Shown: positions 1-7,757 of the stretch, piece by piece
Position numbering within the stretch: the stretch's first letter is position 1
Layout: each line of letters begins with the position of its first letter
Origin: Puniceicoccales bacterium
GTDB taxonomy: Bacteria > Verrucomicrobiota > Verrucomicrobiia > Opitutales > UBA953
Direction: 5' to 3'
Length of the DNA stretch: 54,296 nucleotides
NCBI GenBank assembly: GCA_031273045.1
Contig: JAISSQ010000042.1
Coordinates: 1-54,296, forward strand
Notes under the pieces: generated by a model
Databases searched by the model: none
Seen by the model: only the letters and a program-made list of their open reading frames with translations
What the model was told of the DNA's origin: nothing
Made by a program: the position numbers and the translations under genes

Positions 1-210
1 GGTGCCCGACTGCGCCTGCGCCCGAAGGTGATGACCGTTGCGACCACGGTTTGCTCGTTGCTGCCGGTGTTTTGGAGCACACAAGCCGGCAGCGAGATAA
101 TGCGCCCCATCGCCGCCCCCGTCGTCGGCGGAATGCTCTCCTCGCTTGTGCACATCCTGTTCGTCACCCCCGTTCTCTTCGCGCTCATCCACGGGAGAAA
201 GCAGGTTTAG
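1..210 (+). CDS. C-terminal end of a heavy-metal RND efflux permease (CusA/CzcA type), 5' truncated by window edge
   Basis: The frame is open from base 1 and ends with TAG at 208-210, giving the last 69 residues. The text runs from a basic cytoplasmic loop ([10 protein letters not shown]) through two hydrophobic segments to [10 protein letters not shown]. This matches the end of transmembrane helices 11-12 of CusA/CzcA permeases, where the loop before helix 11 and the IAAPVVGGM segment are characteristic. Such inner-membrane pumps export monovalent or divalent metal ions using proton-motive force, together with a periplasmic adaptor and an outer-membrane channel, which would lie upstream of the window. 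The metal cannot be told from this fragment. It is separated from the next gene by a palindromic repeat. Family confidence is good; specificity is unknown. Confidence 0.8.
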   Translation, partial: GARLRLRPKVMTVATTVCSLLPVFWSTQAGSEIMRPIAAPVVGGMLSSLVHILFVTPVLFALIHGRKQV

Positions 211-226
211 CGGGGGTGGAGTGCCG

Positions 227-377
227 CACACATGGAGCGCCGACACTGGGAGCGCCGACTTTCAAGTCGGCTCGGCAGTGGTGCGGCGATAGCCGCCTTG
301 CTCCTCTTAAAAAAGAGTGGCGGCTACGCCGCATAGAGTATGCGAGCCGACTTGAAAGTCGGCGCTCCATGTGTGTG
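227..377. repeat. Composite ~150-bp imperfect palindrome containing two TTCA-loop hairpins
   Basis: The outer arms pair: 227-244 (cacacatggagcgccgac) against 358-377, and 251-274 against 343-366. An inner stem pairs 283-297 (gcggcgatagccgcc) with 319-332, and the centre is ctcctcttaaaaaagag. Each outer arm also contains its own short hairpin, 254-271 and 346-363: GCCGACT, loop TTCA (TGAA in the other orientation), AGTCGGC. The region lies between the RND gene and the next plus-strand gene and has no convincing coding frame. It could be a mobile MITE/REP-like element or a structured transcript end. No transposase gene is visible nearby. Confidence 0.8.
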
Positions 378-536
378 GTGCTCCATGTGTGTATCGGCTT
401 GGCGTGGGGCAGTCAGGAGCGCGGTGCCGGTGCCGCAGGAAGCACGGGTCTCCTGCCCCGCAACGCCAGCCCGCGCGCGTTCTCGGCAGGTTAATTGTTG
501 CCGCAGCGCGCCGGCGGCGGCTTTTGTCCGCACACG

Positions 537-878
537 ATGTCCACCTTCATCAGCGACCAACTCGCAAAATTCCTCAACAGCCGCCTCGAAGACGTCGGGC
601 GCGTCACCGCATTGGATGTCGGGCGCGACGGCGTGACCGCGACCCTTGAACTGCGCGGCGAACCGGAGCCGCTCCAACTCTCGCTCACCGGCATTTCGTG
701 GGACGCCGCCGACGGGCGGTTTCACCTCCACTACACCGGTGCCACGGCGTCGAAGGAGTGGCTCCAAGCGTTGCTCGTCCTGCTCGGAAAACGCTTCCAC
801 CAGCGCGTCTCGTTGCCGGACAAGTTTTCGCTCATGCCGCTCAAAATGCTCTTCCCGAAGAAGGGAGCGGCGGAATGA
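537..878 (+). CDS. Hypothetical protein, 113 aa
   Basis: I do not recognise a family. The protein starts MSTFISDQLAKFL and ends with a basic tail (FPKKGAAE). The middle, after GVTATLELRG, alternates hydrophobic and charged residues like a small beta-sandwich, then a short helix (WLQALLVLLGKRF). No signal peptide or membrane segment is seen. The ATG at 537 is preferred over an upstream in-frame ATG at 495 because the intervening codons read as ordinary GC-rich noncoding sequence. Its stop overlaps the surE start (ATGA, 875-878), so the two are probably translationally coupled. Function unknown; being a real gene is supported by the coupling. Confidence 0.6.
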   Translation: MSTFISDQLAKFLNSRLEDVGRVTALDVGRDGVTATLELRGEPEPLQLSLTGISWDAADGRFHLHYTGATASKEWLQALLVLLGKRFHQRVSLPDKFSLMPLKMLFPKKGAAE

Positions 879-1717
879 GTGCCGACGGCGCAAACACCGC
901 CGGTGCCGGCGGCGAAAAGCCGTTCGTTCTGGCGACGAATGACGACGGCCTCGACTCGCTCTTCCTGCGCGAACTCATTGCCGCCCTCGCGCCGCGCTTC
1001 CGCGTGCTCGCCGCCGCGCCGGCGCGCGAGCAAAGTTGGGTCGGGCGCGCGTTCAGCCGTCTGCGCGACGTGTCCGTCCGTCCCCGCGACGGCGCGGACT
1101 GCGGCGGCGCATGGCGCGCGTGGGCGGTTGACGGCACGCCGTCGGACTGCGTGAACATCGCCCTCGGCGGGCTGCTGCCGGAGAGCGGGTTGCCGCCGCC
1201 GGCGGCGGTCGTTTCCGGCATCAACATCGGCTACAACGTCACCATGCCGCTGTGCCTGAGTTCGGGCACGCTCGCCGGTGCCATTGAGGGCGCGGCGTGG
1301 GGACTGCCGGCGCTCGCCTTTTCGCTCGAACTGCCCGACCCCGAATACATCCGCGCCCAGCGCAACCACGGCGCAATCGAGGGGCTTGGTCTGCGCAGTT
1401 TGCGCAACGCCGCCGGCATCGCCGCCGCGCTCACCGCCGAGGCAGTCGCGACGGCAGCGGCACCGGCGACGCCGCCGCCGGCGGGGCTTCTCGTGCGCAA
1501 CGTCAACTTCCCGCGCATGACGCTCCCCGACACGCCGGTCGAGCAGACCGCGCCGGAATTTGTCCGCCTCGGACGGCTCTACCGGCGCGCCGACGCCTCG
1601 ACCTTCCGCTTCAAGTGGGAGAAGCGCGAACCGGAGGCACCGGCGGCGCACACCGACCTCGCCTGTCTGCGCCGAGGGCACATCAGCGTCAGCACGCTCG
1701 ACTTCTCGCGCTGGTAG
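875..1717 (+). CDS. surE: 5'/3'-nucleotidase SurE
   Basis: SurE is a cytosolic metal-dependent phosphatase that removes phosphate from nucleoside monophosphates and is linked to stationary-phase survival. The N-terminal TNDDG motif carries the paired aspartates that bind the divalent metal. It is followed by the WAVDGTPSDCVN segment and the SGIN-G-N metal/phosphate loop with SSGTLAGAIEGA, all in family order. The length, 280 aa, is slightly above the usual 250. In the SGIN loop this copy reads GYNVTMPLCLSSGT instead of the usual GxNLGxDVxYSGT, so it is a divergent member. The ATG overlaps the upstream stop by ATGA. A heptamer repeat array begins about 10 bp after the stop. Confidence 0.9.
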   Translation: MSADGANTAGAGGEKPFVLATNDDGLDSLFLRELIAALAPRFRVLAAAPAREQSWVGRAFSRLRDVSVRPRDGADCGGAWRAWAVDGTPSDCVNIALGGLLPESGLPPPAAVVSGINIGYNVTMPLCLSSGTLAGAIEGAAWGLPALAFSLELPDPEYIRAQRNHGAIEGLGLRSLRNAAGIAAALTAEAVATAAAPATPPPAGLLVRNVNFPRMTLPDTPVEQTAPEFVRLGRLYRRADASTFRFKWEKREPEAPAAHTDLACLRRGHISVSTLDFSRW

Positions 1718-1727
1718 CGGGGGCGGG

Positions 1728-1775
1728 AGTGGTCAGTGGTCAGTGGCCAGTGGTCAGTGGCCAGTGGTCAGTGGG
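1728..1775 (+). repeat. Heptanucleotide array (GGTCAGT/GGCCAGT), intergenic
   Basis: About six units of the 7-mer GGTCAGT and its variant GGCCAGT follow surE and precede the TIM-barrel gene. The same 7-mer recurs at 2856, 5061, 30001, 41669 and 48673. The 1718-1854 gap holds this array, a GC-rich stretch and no clear gene. Confidence 0.95.
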
Positions 1776-1854
1776 CGGTGGGCGGCACCGGTGGTGGCGC
1801 GCGTTCAACCCCGTTCTTGCAGTGCCGGCGGCGCGCGACACGCTTCGCCGGCGT

Positions 1855-2835
1855 ATGACCACCTCCTCATCCACCCGCCGCCATTTCCTCACCGCCGCCG
1901 CCGGAAGCGTCGCCGGTGCCGCAATCACCGCCGCCGCCGCCCCGTTCGCCGGCACCGCCCGCGCCAGCGCGTCCGCGCCGTCCCAGAAGCCCGCCGCCGG
2001 TGCCCCGCCGCGCCGCTTCAAACTCGGCATCGCCACCTATTCCTACTGGCACTTCACGCCGCGCAAATTCCCCATCGAGGGCGTGATTGACAAGGCGGCG
2101 GCGCTGGGCGTCGAGGGCGTTGACGTGCTCCACCGGCAGTTGGAAAACGAGCAGAACGACTACCTGCAACGCATCAAGCGGCACGCCTTCCTCAACGGCG
2201 TTGACCTCATCTGCCTCTCGATGCACCAGAACTTCGTCTCGCAGGACGCCGAGCGGCGCAAAAAGCAAATCGCGCACACGCTGCACTGCCTCGAAATCGC
2301 CGCCCGCCTCGGCATCCCCTCGATGCGCATCAACGCCGGCCGCTGGGGCACAATCAAATCGTTCGACGAACTCATGAAGAACCGCGGCATCGAGCCGCTG
2401 CCGGCGGGGGTCACCGACGAGGACGGCTTCGCGCAGGCGATTGACGGCATCCGGCAGTGCCTCGCGCGCGCCGCCGAACTGGGCGTCATCCTCGCGCTCG
2501 AAAACCACTGGGGCTTGTCCGGCACGCCGGAGGGCATGTTGCGCATCCACGACGCCGTCAACAGCCCGTGGCTCAAACTGCTACCCGACACCGGCAACTT
2601 CCTCGAAGACCCCTACGACAAACTCGCCAAGGTCTTCCCCAAGGCGTGCTACGTGCAGGCAAAGACCTACTTCGGCGGCGGCGAGTGGTATTCGCTCGAC
2701 CTCGACTACAAGCGAATCGTGCGCCAACTGCGCGCCGCCGACTACTGCGGCTACATCGGCATCGAATTCGAGGGCAAAGCCCCCGCCGACGAGGGCGTGC
2801 CCAAAAGCGTGCAACTCCTGCGCGACGCAATGTGA
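1855..2835 (+). CDS. Tat-exported sugar phosphate isomerase/epimerase family protein (xylose isomerase-like TIM barrel)
   Basis: The protein (326 aa) opens with a twin-arginine signal, STRRHFLTAAAGS, followed by an Ala-rich hydrophobic stretch and an AXA-type cleavage region near residue 40. The mature part is an AP-endonuclease-2/xylose-isomerase-like TIM barrel: KLGIATYSYW, GVEGVDVL, LENHWG, DTGNF and GYIGIEFEG supply the barrel strands, with Glu/Asp/His positions typical of the metal site. Periplasmic members isomerise or epimerise sugars and often sit beside Gfo/Idh/MocA oxidoreductases, as here (next gene). The substrate is unknown. The ATG at 1855 is chosen because it places the RR motif at the N-terminus; longer in-frame extensions would read through surE and the repeat array. 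Confidence 0.88.
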   Translation: MTTSSSTRRHFLTAAAGSVAGAAITAAAAPFAGTARASASAPSQKPAAGAPPRRFKLGIATYSYWHFTPRKFPIEGVIDKAAALGVEGVDVLHRQLENEQNDYLQRIKRHAFLNGVDLICLSMHQNFVSQDAERRKKQIAHTLHCLEIAARLGIPSMRINAGRWGTIKSFDELMKNRGIEPLPAGVTDEDGFAQAIDGIRQCLARAAELGVILALENHWGLSGTPEGMLRIHDAVNSPWLKLLPDTGNFLEDPYDKLAKVFPKACYVQAKTYFGGGEWYSLDLDYKRIVRQLRAADYCGYIGIEFEGKAPADEGVPKSVQLLRDAM

Positions 2836-2855
2836 CGCGCCGCCCCTGCGGGGCG

Positions 2856-2922
2856 AGTGGCCAGTGGCCAGTGGTCAGTGGCCAGTGAAGATACAGGGGT
2901 GACCACTGACCACTACCCACTG
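2856..2922. repeat. Inverted pair of heptamer arrays between the TIM-barrel and Gfo/Idh genes
   Basis: 2856-2887 carries four GGYCAGT units; 2900-2922 carries the reverse complement (GACCACT). The two arms can fold into a hairpin with a ~12-base loop, placed just after the stop at 2835. There is no T-run after it, so it does not look like a standard intrinsic terminator. Confidence 0.9.
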
Positions 2923-2988
2923 TCCCGCCGCCGGAACCACTGCCGGTGGCGGTTGTCTCCGCCATCCTTTCAACAACTCTTTCCCGTC

Positions 2989-4341
2989 ATGAAGAAACCA
3001 TCCTCGTCGCGCCGCGACTTCCTTAAAACCTCCGCCCTCGCCGGCGGTCTGCTCCTCCTGCCGAGCGGATTCCTGCGCGGGCAAAACGCCCCCTCGAACC
3101 GCCTCAACTACGCCGCCATCGGCGTCGGGGGCATGGGCGGCGCCGACACCGGCGGCATTTCCGGTCAGAAGGGCGTCCAACTCGTCGGCCTGTGCGACGT
3201 GGACAAGGAACGTCTCGACGGCGCGCTCCGCAAATACACCCCGCGCTTCCCCAAGGTGCGCGGCTTCCGCGACTACCGCGAGTTGCTCGAAAAACTCGGC
3301 AAGGACATTGACGCCGTTTCGGTCTCGACGCCCGACCACACGCACTTCACCGCCGCCTACAGCGCGGTCGAACTCGGCAAGCACGTCTATGTGCAGAAGC
3401 CGCTCTGCCACACGATTTCGCAGGTGCGCCGCCTTTCCGCCAAGGCCGCCGCGAACAAGGTCGTCACCCAGATGGGCAACCAAGGCAGTTCCTCGGCGCA
3501 CACGCGCCTCGCCCGCGAATGGTTCGAGGCGGGGCTGCTCGGCAACGTCAAGGAAGTCGCCGCTTGGAGCGACCGCCCCATCTGGCCGCAGGGCATGAAG
3601 GACTACCGCCCCGTCAAGCCGGTGCCGGAAAAACTCGGCGACGACGGCTGGGACCTCTGGCTCGGACCGGCGAAATTCCTCGATTACCGCGACGGTCTGC
3701 ACGCCTTCGCGTGGCGCGGCTACTACGCCTTCGGATGCGGCGCGCTCGGCGACATGGCAATCCACCTCATGTATGACGCCTATTACGCGCTCGGTCTGAC
3801 CGCCCCGACCAAAATCGAGGTCTCCAACATCACCGGTGCCAGCGACATCGCCTACCCGCTCACCAGCAACATCACGTTCCACTTCCCCGCCACCGAGCGC
3901 AGCAAGAACCCCGTGAAATTCACGTGGTATGACGGACGCGGCAGCAACAACCGCCCGCAATCGCCCAACGGTCAGGGGCTCCCCGGCAACGGCAGCGTCC
4001 TCTACGGCGACAAAATCGCCCTCTCCGTCTCCGGCTGGGGCAACGAGTTCAAACCGTTGCTCAAGGAAGGCGAGGAACGCCCGAAAAACCCGCCGAAAAA
4101 ATACGAGCGCGTCCGCGGCGGCCACTACGCCAACTGGGTCAACGGCATCCTCAAGGGCGAGGAACTCTCGTCGTCCTTCGACAAGTCCGGTCCCTTCGCC
4201 GAAGTCATCCTGCTGGGCGTCATCGCCTCCCGCCTCAAACGCACCCTCACGTGGGACGCCAAGAGCGGCACGTTCACCGGCGACGACGAGGCGAACGCGC
4301 TCGTCAAGGGCGGCGTCCCGCGCGCCGGCTTCAAGGCGTGA
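2989..4341 (+). CDS. Tat-exported Gfo/Idh/MocA family oxidoreductase
   Basis: The 450-aa protein begins with a Tat signal (SSRRDFLKTSALAGG) and a leucine-rich hydrophobic core. A Rossmann NAD(P)-binding fold follows (AAIGVGGMGG, LVGLCDVD, VSVSTPDHTH) and then the hallmark KPLCHTI segment (EKP equivalent, here QKP) with the catalytic lysine. The C-terminal alpha/beta domain contains GCGALGDMAIHLMYDAYYALGL, corresponding to the substrate-binding GxxxDxGxH region. Members oxidise or reduce sugars or sugar derivatives, with NAD(P) held tightly in exported forms. It probably works with the upstream TIM-barrel protein on an imported or cell-surface carbohydrate. The ATG at 2989 fits the signal peptide. 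Its stop overlaps the queG GTG start. Confidence 0.92.
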   Translation: MKKPSSSRRDFLKTSALAGGLLLLPSGFLRGQNAPSNRLNYAAIGVGGMGGADTGGISGQKGVQLVGLCDVDKERLDGALRKYTPRFPKVRGFRDYRELLEKLGKDIDAVSVSTPDHTHFTAAYSAVELGKHVYVQKPLCHTISQVRRLSAKAAANKVVTQMGNQGSSSAHTRLAREWFEAGLLGNVKEVAAWSDRPIWPQGMKDYRPVKPVPEKLGDDGWDLWLGPAKFLDYRDGLHAFAWRGYYAFGCGALGDMAIHLMYDAYYALGLTAPTKIEVSNITGASDIAYPLTSNITFHFPATERSKNPVKFTWYDGRGSNNRPQSPNGQGLPGNGSVLYGDKIALSVSGWGNEFKPLLKEGEERPKNPPKKYERVRGGHYANWVNGILKGEELSSSFDKSGPFAEVILLGVIASRLKRTLTWDAKSGTFTGDDEANALVKGGVPRAGFKA

Positions 4342-5444
4342 GCGACGACCTGAAAGCCCGCCTTCTCGGCACCGCCGGCGAACTCGGATTTTGCGCCGCC
4401 GGCACCGCCTCAATCGCCGCGCCCCCGCGCGGCGATTACTTCCTGCGCTGGCTCGCCGAAGGGCGGAACGCCTCGATGGAGTGGCTCGCGCGCAACAACG
4501 ACCGGCGCCTCGCGCCGGAAAATTTCCTCCCCGGCGCGCGCAGCGTCGTCGTCCTCGGCTTCAACTACCATCAGCCGCCGCCGGTGCTGCCTTACCGCGT
4601 CGCGCGCTACGCGCTCGGCGCCGACTACCACAACTTCCTGCTCAAACGGCTCAAAAAACTCTGCGCCCGCATGCGCGAGTGGGGCGGCGAGCAACGTCCC
4701 TGCGTGGACACCGCGCCGGTCATGGAGAAGCCGCTCGCCGAGCGCGCCGGCCTCGGCTGGCAGGGCAAAAACACCCTCGTCACCAACCGCCGGCACGGCC
4801 CGTGGCTGTTGCTGGGCGCGATTTTCACGACGCTTGAAATCCCGCCCGACGCCCCCGAAACCAACCGCTGCGGCGCGTGCCGCCGCTGCGCCGGCGCCTG
4901 TCCCACCGGCGCGCTCGACGGCGCCTACCACATGGACGCCCGCCGGTGCCTCGCCTACCTCACCGTCGAGCACGACGGCGCCATCCCGCCGGAGTTCCGC
5001 GCCGCGATGGGCGACCGGCTGTTCGGCTGCGACACCTGCGCGGAAGCGTGCCCGTTCGGGAGTGGTCAGTGGCCGGTGGCCAGTGGTCAGTGTGGTGATG
5101 AACTGCGCCCGCGCTTGGAGGCGTTTCCGCAACGCTTGCGCGACTCTTTCGCGTGGACGGACGCCGACTACGCCGCGCGCTTCGCCGGCTCGCCGCTGAA
5201 GCGCCTCGGACTGCGCCGGTGGCTGCGCAACTGCTGCGTCGTCCTCGGAAACACCGGTGGTGACGAGTGCGCAGCGAACCTCGCCGCACTCGAAGCGTTG
5301 CGCGAACGCGCCGCCGCCGCCGGCGACGAACTGCTCGCCGAGCACGCCGCATGGGCGGTCTCAAAACTTGCCAACACAGACGGAAAAAACGAAAAAAAAG
5401 ACGAAACAGGAAAAGCCGCAGAATTCGACCAAACCGCAAAATGA
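4338..5444 (+). CDS. queG: Epoxyqueuosine reductase QueG with an in-frame heptamer-repeat insertion
   Basis: QueG performs the last step of queuosine synthesis, reducing epoxyqueuosine in tRNA using cobalamin and two [4Fe-4S] clusters. This 368-aa protein shows the N-terminal cobalamin-binding part (WLARNNDRR, ARSVVVLGFNY, DTAPVMEKPLAERAG), the first cluster motif CGACRRCAGACPTGA, and the second, CDTCAEACPF. Just after the second cluster the sequence reads SGQWPVASGQC. That is the translation of a GGTCAGT heptamer array (5061-5092), not a family motif; the C-terminal helical part (PLKRLGLRRWLRNCCVVLGN) then resumes normally. The end is unusually Lys/Glu-rich. The GTG start overlaps the upstream TGA, and the stop overlaps the sufE ATG. 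queF is 7 kb away. Confidence 0.93.
   Translation: MSDDLKARLLGTAGELGFCAAGTASIAAPPRGDYFLRWLAEGRNASMEWLARNNDRRLAPENFLPGARSVVVLGFNYHQPPPVLPYRVARYALGADYHNFLLKRLKKLCARMREWGGEQRPCVDTAPVMEKPLAERAGLGWQGKNTLVTNRRHGPWLLLGAIFTTLEIPPDAPETNRCGACRRCAGACPTGALDGAYHMDARRCLAYLTVEHDGAIPPEFRAAMGDRLFGCDTCAEACPFGSGQWPVASGQCGDELRPRLEAFPQRLRDSFAWTDADYAARFAGSPLKRLGLRRWLRNCCVVLGNTGGDECAANLAALEALRERAAAAGDELLAEHAAWAVSKLANTDGKNEKKDETGKAAEFDQTAK
5061..5092 (+). repeat. Heptamer array inside queG
   Basis: Four to five GGYCAGT-type units lie inside queG without breaking the frame and add about 11 residues. In this orientation the 7-mer has no stop codon in any frame, and all three frames give the same peptide cycle (SGQW-VV). 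Confidence 0.95.
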
Positions 5445-5899
5445 CCCTCGCAGAAAAACGTCAGGCATTGTTCGACGAGTTGTCCCCGTTCGAGGACCCG
5501 CACGAACGCTTCCAATACATCATTGACCGCGCCTCCGCCGCCCCCGGACTGCCCGAAGAATTCCACGAACCGGTCTTCCGAATCGAGGGCTGCGTCGCAA
5601 ACCTCTGGGTCGTCCCAAGTTTCAAGGACGGTCTGTGCCAGTTCGACTCCGACTCCGACGCCGTCATCACCAAGGGCATCGCGATGCTCGTGTGCGAGTA
5701 TTACAGCGGCGCGACGCCGGCGGAGGTGCTCGACAACGGACGCGACTTCCTCGCCGAGGCGGGCATCACGCAGCATCTCACTCCGAACCGGCGCAACGGG
5801 CTGTCCAACCTCGTCTCCAAAATCCGCGCCTTCGCCGAACTCCACGCCACCGGTGCCGCCGCAGCCGCCACCGGTGGCACCGCTCCTCCGGCGCCATGA
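5441..5899 (+). CDS. sufE: SufE family Fe-S assembly sulfur acceptor
   Basis: SufE accepts persulfide sulfur from the SufS cysteine desulfurase and passes it to the SufBCD scaffold. The 152-aa protein has the family layout: N-terminal helix (EKRQALFDELSPFEDPHERFQYIID), the active-site loop with conserved cysteine in RIEGCVANLWV (usual form GCQSxVW), then SDSDAVITKGIAMLVCEYYSG and the C-terminal LTPNRRNGL helix. The tail is Ala/Thr-rich and comes from the genome's CCGGTG-type tracts. It is coupled to queG and to the following ABC ATPase by ATGA overlaps. No sufS or sufBCD is in the window, so the partners are elsewhere. QueG itself needs Fe-S clusters, which may make the pairing meaningful. 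Confidence 0.9.
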   Translation: MTLAEKRQALFDELSPFEDPHERFQYIIDRASAAPGLPEEFHEPVFRIEGCVANLWVVPSFKDGLCQFDSDSDAVITKGIAMLVCEYYSGATPAEVLDNGRDFLAEAGITQHLTPNRRNGLSNLVSKIRAFAELHATGAAAAATGGTAPPAP

Positions 5900-6687
5900 A
5901 CGCCCCGCTGCTGCGAGTCGAAGACCTCGGCGTCACCTACCCGGGACGCGCCGCGCTGCCGTGGTCGCGCCCGCCGGCAGTGACCGTCGTCCGCGGCGTC
6001 TCCTTTGAAATCGCGCGCGGCGAGACCGTCGCGCTCGTCGGCGAGTCCGGCAGCGGCAAGACCACCGTCGGGCGCGCCATCCTGCGCCTCGCGCCCGTCT
6101 CGGCGGGGCGGATTTTCTTCGACGGCACCGAAATCTCCGCCCTGCCCCGCCGCGCCCTGCTGCCCCTGCGCCGCCGCGCGCAAATGGTCTTCCAAGACCC
6201 GTGGCACTCGCTCAACCCGCGCCAGACCATCGGCGGCGCGCTCTCCGAACCGCTCGAAATCCACGCCCGCGAACTCGACGCCGCCGGACGCCGCCGCCGC
6301 ATCGCCGCGCTCCTTGAGCGCGTCGGCCTCGACCCCGCCCTCGCCCGCAGGCACCCGCACGAACTCTCCGGCGGACAGCGCCAGCGCGTCGGCATCGCGC
6401 GCGCCCTCGCGGTCAACCCCGACCTGCTTGTTTGCGACGAACCGGTGTCCGCGCTCGACGTCTCCGTTCAGGCGCAGGTCATGGCGTTGCTGCGCGACCT
6501 CCAGCGCGAGACCGGCTTCGCGTGGTTGCTCATTTCGCACGACCTCGCCGTCGTTGAGCAGGTCAGTCGCCGCGTCCTCGTCATGCGCGCCGGCGAAATC
6601 GTCGAGCAGGGCGAAACCGCCGCCGTCTTCGCCGCCCCGCGCCACGTCTGCACGCGCGAACTGCTCGACGCCGTCCCGACGTTCTAA
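5896..6687 (+). CDS. Peptide/nickel-type ABC transporter ATP-binding protein (OppF/DppF-like)
   Basis: The 263-aa protein is an ABC ATPase with Walker A GESGSGKTT, Q-loop MVFQDPWHSLNPR, signature LSGGQRQR, Walker B LLVCDEPVSALDVS and H-loop LLISHDL. The phrases FQDPxxSLNPR and EPVSALDVSVQAQ mark the OppD/OppF/DppF branch, which energises uptake of oligopeptides. It lacks the C-terminal cysteine-containing oligopeptide/dipeptide extension of some homologues. No permease or binding protein is adjacent; the other subunits must be encoded elsewhere. It starts by ATGA overlap with sufE and ends tail to tail with ddl, overlapping by 4 bp. Confidence 0.9.
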   Translation: MNAPLLRVEDLGVTYPGRAALPWSRPPAVTVVRGVSFEIARGETVALVGESGSGKTTVGRAILRLAPVSAGRIFFDGTEISALPRRALLPLRRRAQMVFQDPWHSLNPRQTIGGALSEPLEIHARELDAAGRRRRIAALLERVGLDPALARRHPHELSGGQRQRVGIARALAVNPDLLVCDEPVSALDVSVQAQVMALLRDLQRETGFAWLLISHDLAVVEQVSRRVLVMRAGEIVEQGETAAVFAAPRHVCTRELLDAVPTF

Positions 6688-7703
6688 CCGCCGCCGGCGG
6701 TGAAACGCGCCAGCGCGGGGGCGACCATGCGGGCGCACAGGGCGTCGAAGCCGAGTCCGGCGCAACTCGCGCTCTTGGGCAGCAAACTCGTGTCCGTCAT
6801 CCCCGGATGGGTGTTGATTTCGAGGAAGACCGGAACGGTGCCGGCGGTGGCTTCAGCACCGGAGCCACTGCCGGTGCCGCCGCCGGTGGTGAGAATGAAG
6901 TCGGCGCGGGCGAAGTCGCGACAGCCGCAGGCGGCGAAGGCGCGTTCGGCGTCGCGTTCGACGCGCCGGCGCAGTGCGGCGTCAACGGCGGGGTCGGGGT
7001 CGAGCGGCGCGGGGAAAATGTATTCGGAGGCGTTGACGCCGTATTTGGTGGCGTAGTCGTAGCGGCCGCTCTTGGGGCGGATTTCGACGATGCCGAGGGC
7101 GCGTCCGTCGAGGATGCCGATGGTCATTTCGCGACCGGTGACGCGCGGTTCGGCAAGCCACGCGCCGGCGGCGTCGGAGGCACTGCCGGTGATGGCTTCG
7201 AGGGCGGCGGCGATTTGCGCGGCACCGGCGGCGAAGTGCAGCCCGACGCTGCTGCCCTTGTCGGCGGGCTTGAGCACGAGGTCGTCGGAACCGAGTTCGG
7301 CGACGAGCGCGGCGGCATCGGGCGCGGCACCGGCGGTGAAGCGCGCCGAGCGCGGGACGAGCGCGCCGGCGGCGGCGAAGCGGCGTTTGGCGGCGTCCTT
7401 GTCAATGCACACGGCGCACGAGGCGGCGTCGCAACCGGCGTAGGCGAAGCCGGCGGCGTCGAGTTCGCGCTGCAACGCGCCGTCCTCGCCGTAGTCGCCG
7501 TGAATGACGGGCAGGACGGCGTGGCGGCGCGGGTCGAGCACCGCCGGCAGCGCGTTTTTTTCGAGCGTGAAGAGCGTGACGCGGCGCGGGAAGACGCGTT
7601 CGAGCGCGGCGGCGACGGCGGCGCCGCTGCGCAGCGAGACCTCGCGTTCGGGCGAGATGGCGCCGCACAGGACGGCGATTTCGGGGGTGGCGGAGGTGCT
7701 CAT
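6684..7703 (-). CDS. ddl: D-alanine--D-alanine ligase
   Basis: This cytosolic ATP-grasp enzyme joins two D-alanines for peptidoglycan precursors. Over 339 aa it shows the N-terminal SPEREVSLRSG motif, the HGDYGEDGALQ loop (usual HGxxGEDG), the ATP-binding LVLKPADKGSSVG, REMTIGILDG, and the C-terminal FLEINTHPGMTDTSLLPKSA. The metal-binding Asn/Glu are in the FLEIN motif. Between the ILTT strand and FLEIN there is a Gly/Ser/Thr-rich insertion of about 17 residues encoded by a CCGGTG-type tract (near 6835-6890), which should lie in a surface loop. It is followed on the same strand by no other gene and is downstream of prmA by about 50 bp, perhaps co-transcribed. Confidence 0.93.
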   Translation of the reverse strand: MSTSATPEIAVLCGAISPEREVSLRSGAAVAAALERVFPRRVTLFTLEKNALPAVLDPRRHAVLPVIHGDYGEDGALQRELDAAGFAYAGCDAASCAVCIDKDAAKRRFAAAGALVPRSARFTAGAAPDAAALVAELGSDDLVLKPADKGSSVGLHFAAGAAQIAAALEAITGSASDAAGAWLAEPRVTGREMTIGILDGRALGIVEIRPKSGRYDYATKYGVNASEYIFPAPLDPDPAVDAALRRRVERDAERAFAACGCRDFARADFILTTGGGTGSGSGAEATAGTVPVFLEINTHPGMTDTSLLPKSASCAGLGFDALCARMVAPALARFTAGGG

Positions 7704-7757
7704 CGGAAAGGGGCGGCGGCGGTGCCGGTGACGACGATGCCGGCGGCGGCGGCGTGT

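Noticed and set aside
1297-1854. N-terminal extension of the TIM-barrel protein
   Set aside because: The upstream codons overlap surE in another frame and would bury the Tat signal; the start at 1855 gives a standard signal peptide.
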